A DNA stretch of 7,527 bases from CAZXVU01 sp964644465 (GTDB lineage Bacteria > Chlamydiota > Chlamydiia > Chlamydiales > SM23-39). A program made the translations under genes and the position numbers. The notes beneath the pieces are model-generated. The model saw nothing but the letters and a program-made list of their open reading frames with translations, searched no databases and was not told the origin of the DNA. The stretch covers positions 1-7,527 of the forward strand of contig CAZXVU010000104.1 in NCBI GenBank assembly GCA_964644465.1, given 5' to 3'. This document shows positions 5,088-7,527 of this stretch, one piece after another. Every line of letters begins with the position of its first letter. Position 1 is the stretch's first letter.

Positions 5088-7238
5088 CTAATTGATCCAG
5101 TGGAGAATATTGCGGATGACAGACCAACGGGGAGGACGCTCTTTTGGGCTCTCCCCTTCAATCCAATATCGATGCATCCGGTCTTTGAAGCCCGACTGCT
5201 CTTTTAAAATCAGCCAGTTATTTAGAAAAGAGGCCCATTCTGCGGACCCTTTTTTCCGGGCATAAGCGAAGTACCGTTTTCCAATGAGTCCGCCATAATC
5301 AGCGACTACGAATTCAGGATGAGAAAGACACCAAACGAAGCCGGGGATATGGGACCAGGCCCAAGCATCCGCGCGTCCCTCATTCATTTCATACGCAATG
5401 TCCGTTCCCATTTTACCAACGATCAGCTGCGCTAAGGGGAAATGGCGCTCCACGACTGTGGTGTACCCTCCGATCCCCCCGATTTTCAATCCAGGAATCT
5501 CAATGACTGACTTCAAATTCAGATATTGAGACCGTTTATTGAGGGGTACGACAAGAACATTATCTTGCTCTACATACGGATGGGTAAAGTCCATCTCCCG
5601 AATCCGCATCTCATTCATGATGATTGCAGCCATCGCTAAATCGTATTTACCTTCATTGAGCTCGGATCCCAAGTGATCGATATCAAGAGGATAAAATTCC
5701 ACTTTCGCATCAAGATCGCGTCCCAACTGATATGCATAGGCAACATCATAGCCGACGAGTTCGTCATTTTTATTCCAATAACAATAGGGAATATTCTCAG
5801 GGTCATACCCAACTTTTAAAACTCCAGTTCTGAGAACATTTTCTAGAGGCTCACCACTTCGATCCGTCCCTGGACTGTTTGCTGGAAGCATTTTGATAGA
5901 GACTGGATTGGGGATCGCTTCTTCGACGGTAAGATTTAAATAGAGATTGGAATAATTGTCGTTCAAGTGAACCACTTGTTTGGCGACCCAAAGGATCAAC
6001 CCGAAGGATACGATCGCAATAGAAAGATGGAGAACCAACTGCCTCCATTTGATCTCTAGAAGATCATAATAAGCATAGAGAACCAGAATGATGAAGGTTA
6101 AGACGCTGGCAATGCTAAGCAGGACTTGAAAGTTGAGCGTCATAGCGAGGGTTTCTGTGAATAGCTCGATCGATTCATTGGGGAAATTGAGCTGCTGGAT
6201 CAAAAATGAAACGGCATTGATCGAAGTCGCGGACGTTCCGACAGACATAGGTATGGTCAAAATGGTTAGAAGCGCCTTTTCCGATCCAATAAAAGGATGA
6301 CGGTAATAGAAGGAGAGGAACAAAACAAAAAACAGGATCATGGCATTGCCAATCTGGCCGAAGCTATAGCAAAATGGCATGACCGTTTGCGATGTGATGT
6401 GGAAGTTTGGGTCCTGTACAGTTTGTTTTTCTCCCAGCTTTTTCATGTAATAGGTAATGAAAGGCAAGGCGATAGTGGGAAGACCTGTAGCGAAAGGGAG
6501 CAGACAGACTGTCTTGAATCCCTGCATCACGTCCCGGTACTTTAAAGGGGTCAAGGAAAAAAGCAAGATCGGCAAGATCCAAAAAGTGATGAAAAGAACC
6601 ACTAAGATGAAGCAGATGACATAAAATTCGATAGCAAAAAGATCTTCAAAATGGACCGTTCCAGTCGCTACAGCAATGTGTGCAAAAATACCGATCGGAG
6701 AAATGATCGCCAGCCACTGTAAGATCTTCTCAATGACTTGGTTCGAGCGTTCCAAAAAGGAAAGGATCGGCTCCTTTTTTTCCAAATACATCAATGAACA
6801 GCCGACAATCAATCCAAAAACTGCAATCGCAGGAACGATATTATTCGCCAAGTCGTAGAAAGGATTTTCCGGCACAAGATAGCTGAGAAAATTTTTCGTC
6901 AGCGCTGAATCGCGGTCCAAAGAAACATTGCCGATGAATGAGACCATAGGCGTTGGGATCAGCAAGCTTAAAAGATAGATGATCGCAAAGACCATTCCCC
7001 ATAAAGCGATCCAGAAAGGCCAACCCCTTAAGAACAGCTTTTTTCCCACGGTTGGATTTAGAGAACCAAGACCATGGATCAAAGAAAAACAGATATAGGG
7101 CAGAGCGACCATCTGCAAGAGCATGACGTAGACATCGCCGACCGGTTTGATGATGTTCATCAATGGGCCGAAAAAAAGACCGCAGAAGATCCCGAGGAGT
7201 GCTGCGACAAGAACCTGATAACCAAGGGAAAAACGCAT
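5088..7238 (-). CDS. Dicarboxylate/amino acid:cation symporter-like protein fused to a family-3 solute-binding domain
   Basis: The 716-residue protein starts at ATG 7238, 8 bases after the upstream stop, with a GAAGAAG purine stretch before it. Residues 1-395 follow the DAACS (GltP/GltPh, SDF) fold: TM1 at 5-30, a hairpin-1-like loop at 248-260 (FATGLPTIALP), TM7 at 286-310, hairpin 2 at 328-350 (PMSVGTSATS) and TM8 near 356-392. An added hydrophobic helix at about 400-419 would place the C-terminus outside. Residues about 463-716 form an SBP_bac_3 domain: VLRTGVLKVGYDP (468-480), ELVGYDVAYAYQLG (493-506), R545 in MRIREMDFTHPY, the amino-acid carboxylate ligand by family knowledge, and GGYTT (590-594). 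Expected role: uptake of acidic amino acids or dicarboxylates across the inner membrane. Several family-defining residues are missing (NMDGT in TM7, the Asp/Arg/Asn set in TM8, the second Asp of DAxxxD), so the substrate is uncertain. Confidence 0.9.
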   Translation of the reverse strand: MRFSLGYQVLVAALLGIFCGLFFGPLMNIIKPVGDVYVMLLQMVALPYICFSLIHGLGSLNPTVGKKLFLRGWPFWIALWGMVFAIIYLLSLLIPTPMVSFIGNVSLDRDSALTKNFLSYLVPENPFYDLANNIVPAIAVFGLIVGCSLMYLEKKEPILSFLERSNQVIEKILQWLAIISPIGIFAHIAVATGTVHFEDLFAIEFYVICFILVVLFITFWILPILLFSLTPLKYRDVMQGFKTVCLLPFATGLPTIALPFITYYMKKLGEKQTVQDPNFHITSQTVMPFCYSFGQIGNAMILFFVLFLSFYYRHPFIGSEKALLTILTIPMSVGTSATSINAVSFLIQQLNFPNESIELFTETLAMTLNFQVLLSIASVLTFIILVLYAYYDLLEIKWRQLVLHLSIAIVSFGLILWVAKQVVHLNDNYSNLYLNLTVEEAIPNPVSIKMLPANSPGTDRSGEPLENVLRTGVLKVGYDPENIPYCYWNKNDELVGYDVAYAYQLGRDLDAKVEFYPLDIDHLGSELNEGKYDLAMAAIIMNEMRIREMDFTHPYVEQDNVLVVPLNKRSQYLNLKSVIEIPGLKIGGIGGYTTVVERHFPLAQLIVGKMGTDIAYEMNEGRADAWAWSHIPGFVWCLSHPEFVVADYGGLIGKRYFAYARKKGSAEWASFLNNWLILKEQSGFKDRMHRYWIEGESPKERPPRWSVIRNILHWIN

Positions 7239-7246
7239 CTACTTCT

Positions 7247-7527
7247 TCACCAGAAATCAAAATTTTCTTGAGACTCGTCTTCTAACATGCGTCGTCCCTC
7301 AGGATCTATATAGGGATCTCTATCTTCTGCCGGAGAAGCTTCTTCAGCAGGGGGTTCGTTATCCGACATGTAAGATCCAGGAGTATTTGTCTGTCCCTGC
7401 TTGGGAGCCGGTACAGGTTGATTAGGTTTTTGCGGCAACTGCGGCGAGGTTTTTTGCTGCTGCATTTGTTGGCCTGCAGGTCTTTGATTCGGTTGAAGGG
7501 ATTTTTGTTGCTGTTGCATTTGTTGGC
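7247..7527 (-). CDS. Gln/Pro-rich protein, C-terminal fragment (start beyond the right edge)
   Basis: The frame is open to the window edge; the first visible ATG (7519) sits inside a repeated QQMQQQ motif and upstream codons are still Gln, so the true start is probably beyond 7527. The visible part has about 93 residues: a Gln/Pro/Lys-rich stretch (QQMQQQ, PQLPQKPNQPVPAPKQG), then an acidic tail (EPPAEEASPAEDRD) ending in NFDFW. There is no cysteine and no membrane segment in the visible part, and it is likely disordered. The stop is 8 bases from the start of the transporter on the same strand, so the two are probably cotranscribed. I do not recognise a family; it could be the tail of an envelope or secreted protein. 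Confidence 0.65.
   Translation of the reverse strand, partial: QQMQQQQKSLQPNQRPAGQQMQQQKTSPQLPQKPNQPVPAPKQGQTNTPGSYMSDNEPPAEEASPAEDRDPYIDPEGRRMLEDESQENFDFW
7461..7527 (-). repeat. In-frame repeat encoding GQQMQQQ
   Basis: The string tgcatttgttggc occurs at 7461-7473 and again at 7515-7527, 54 bases apart (18 codons). Both are flanked by Gln codons, giving QQMQQQKTS and QQMQQQQKS. The second copy touches the window edge, so more copies may follow outside. Confidence 0.65.

Noticed and set aside
5851..7260. Open frames on both strands inside the transporter gene
   Set aside because: The 716-residue frame is recognisable as two known domains throughout; the others have no family features.
7247..7264. 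C-terminal aromatic residues (FDFW) as an outer-membrane barrel assembly signal
   Set aside because: The preceding residues are acidic and disordered, with no alternating beta-strand pattern.
7517..7519. ATG at 7519 as the start of the Gln-rich gene
   Set aside because: It is the Met of a repeated QQMQQQ motif, the frame continues open to the edge and no ribosome binding site is seen.

Overview
The window looks like accessory DNA from a host-associated Gram-negative bacterium. My best guess, an inference and not a proof, is a chlamydia-like (environmental Chlamydiae) or otherwise intracellular organism. The reasons are a very cysteine-rich secreted beta-helix protein, two disordered Ser/Pro-rich proteins with eukaryotic-looking motifs, and an unusual transporter-receptor fusion of a nutrient scavenger. 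No rRNA, tRNA, insertion sequence or CRISPR array is visible.

Layout. (1) Positions 1-3260, minus strand: the first 1086 codons of a very large exoprotein. It has a signal peptide, a filamentous-haemagglutinin/two-partner-secretion (TPS) N-domain with an NPNG motif, then a glycine/asparagine-rich beta-helix with recurring V-x-A-G-G-x-I and I-G-H-G motifs and an 8-cysteine cluster. It runs off the left edge and no secretion partner (TpsB) is in the window. (2) 3349-4032, minus: a 227-residue disordered Ser/Pro-rich protein with a basic GKGKRK patch. (3) 4033-4124: a compact AT-rich divergent control region with back-to-back promoters, a perfect 8-3-8 inverted repeat between the -35 and -10 of the rightward promoter, and a second perfect 14-bp palindrome in the leftward leader. 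(4) 4125-5084, plus: a 319-residue protein with an N-terminal run of four Arg-Ser-Pro motifs like eukaryotic SR proteins, then a central domain with FHSS and SGHYAP motifs that I recognise from plant IQM proteins and scattered bacterial proteins, and a Pro-rich tail. (5) 5088-7238, minus: a 716-residue fusion of a divergent dicarboxylate/amino-acid:cation symporter and a family-3 solute-binding protein, joined through an extra ninth transmembrane helix. (6) 7247-7527, minus: the C-terminal end of a Gln/Pro-rich, then acidic protein, directly upstream of the transporter and probably in one operon with it.

How the parts may work together. Genes 2 and 3 share a control region and similar composition, so they may be a co-regulated pair of secreted effectors; this is inference. 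The symporter-receptor fusion would present a tethered binding protein on the outer face of the inner membrane. Its binding site has lost several residues that define the known families, so its substrate, or even whether it transports at all, is open. The most interesting candidates for something undescribed are the divergent pair with its shared operator and the nine-helix transporter-receptor fusion.
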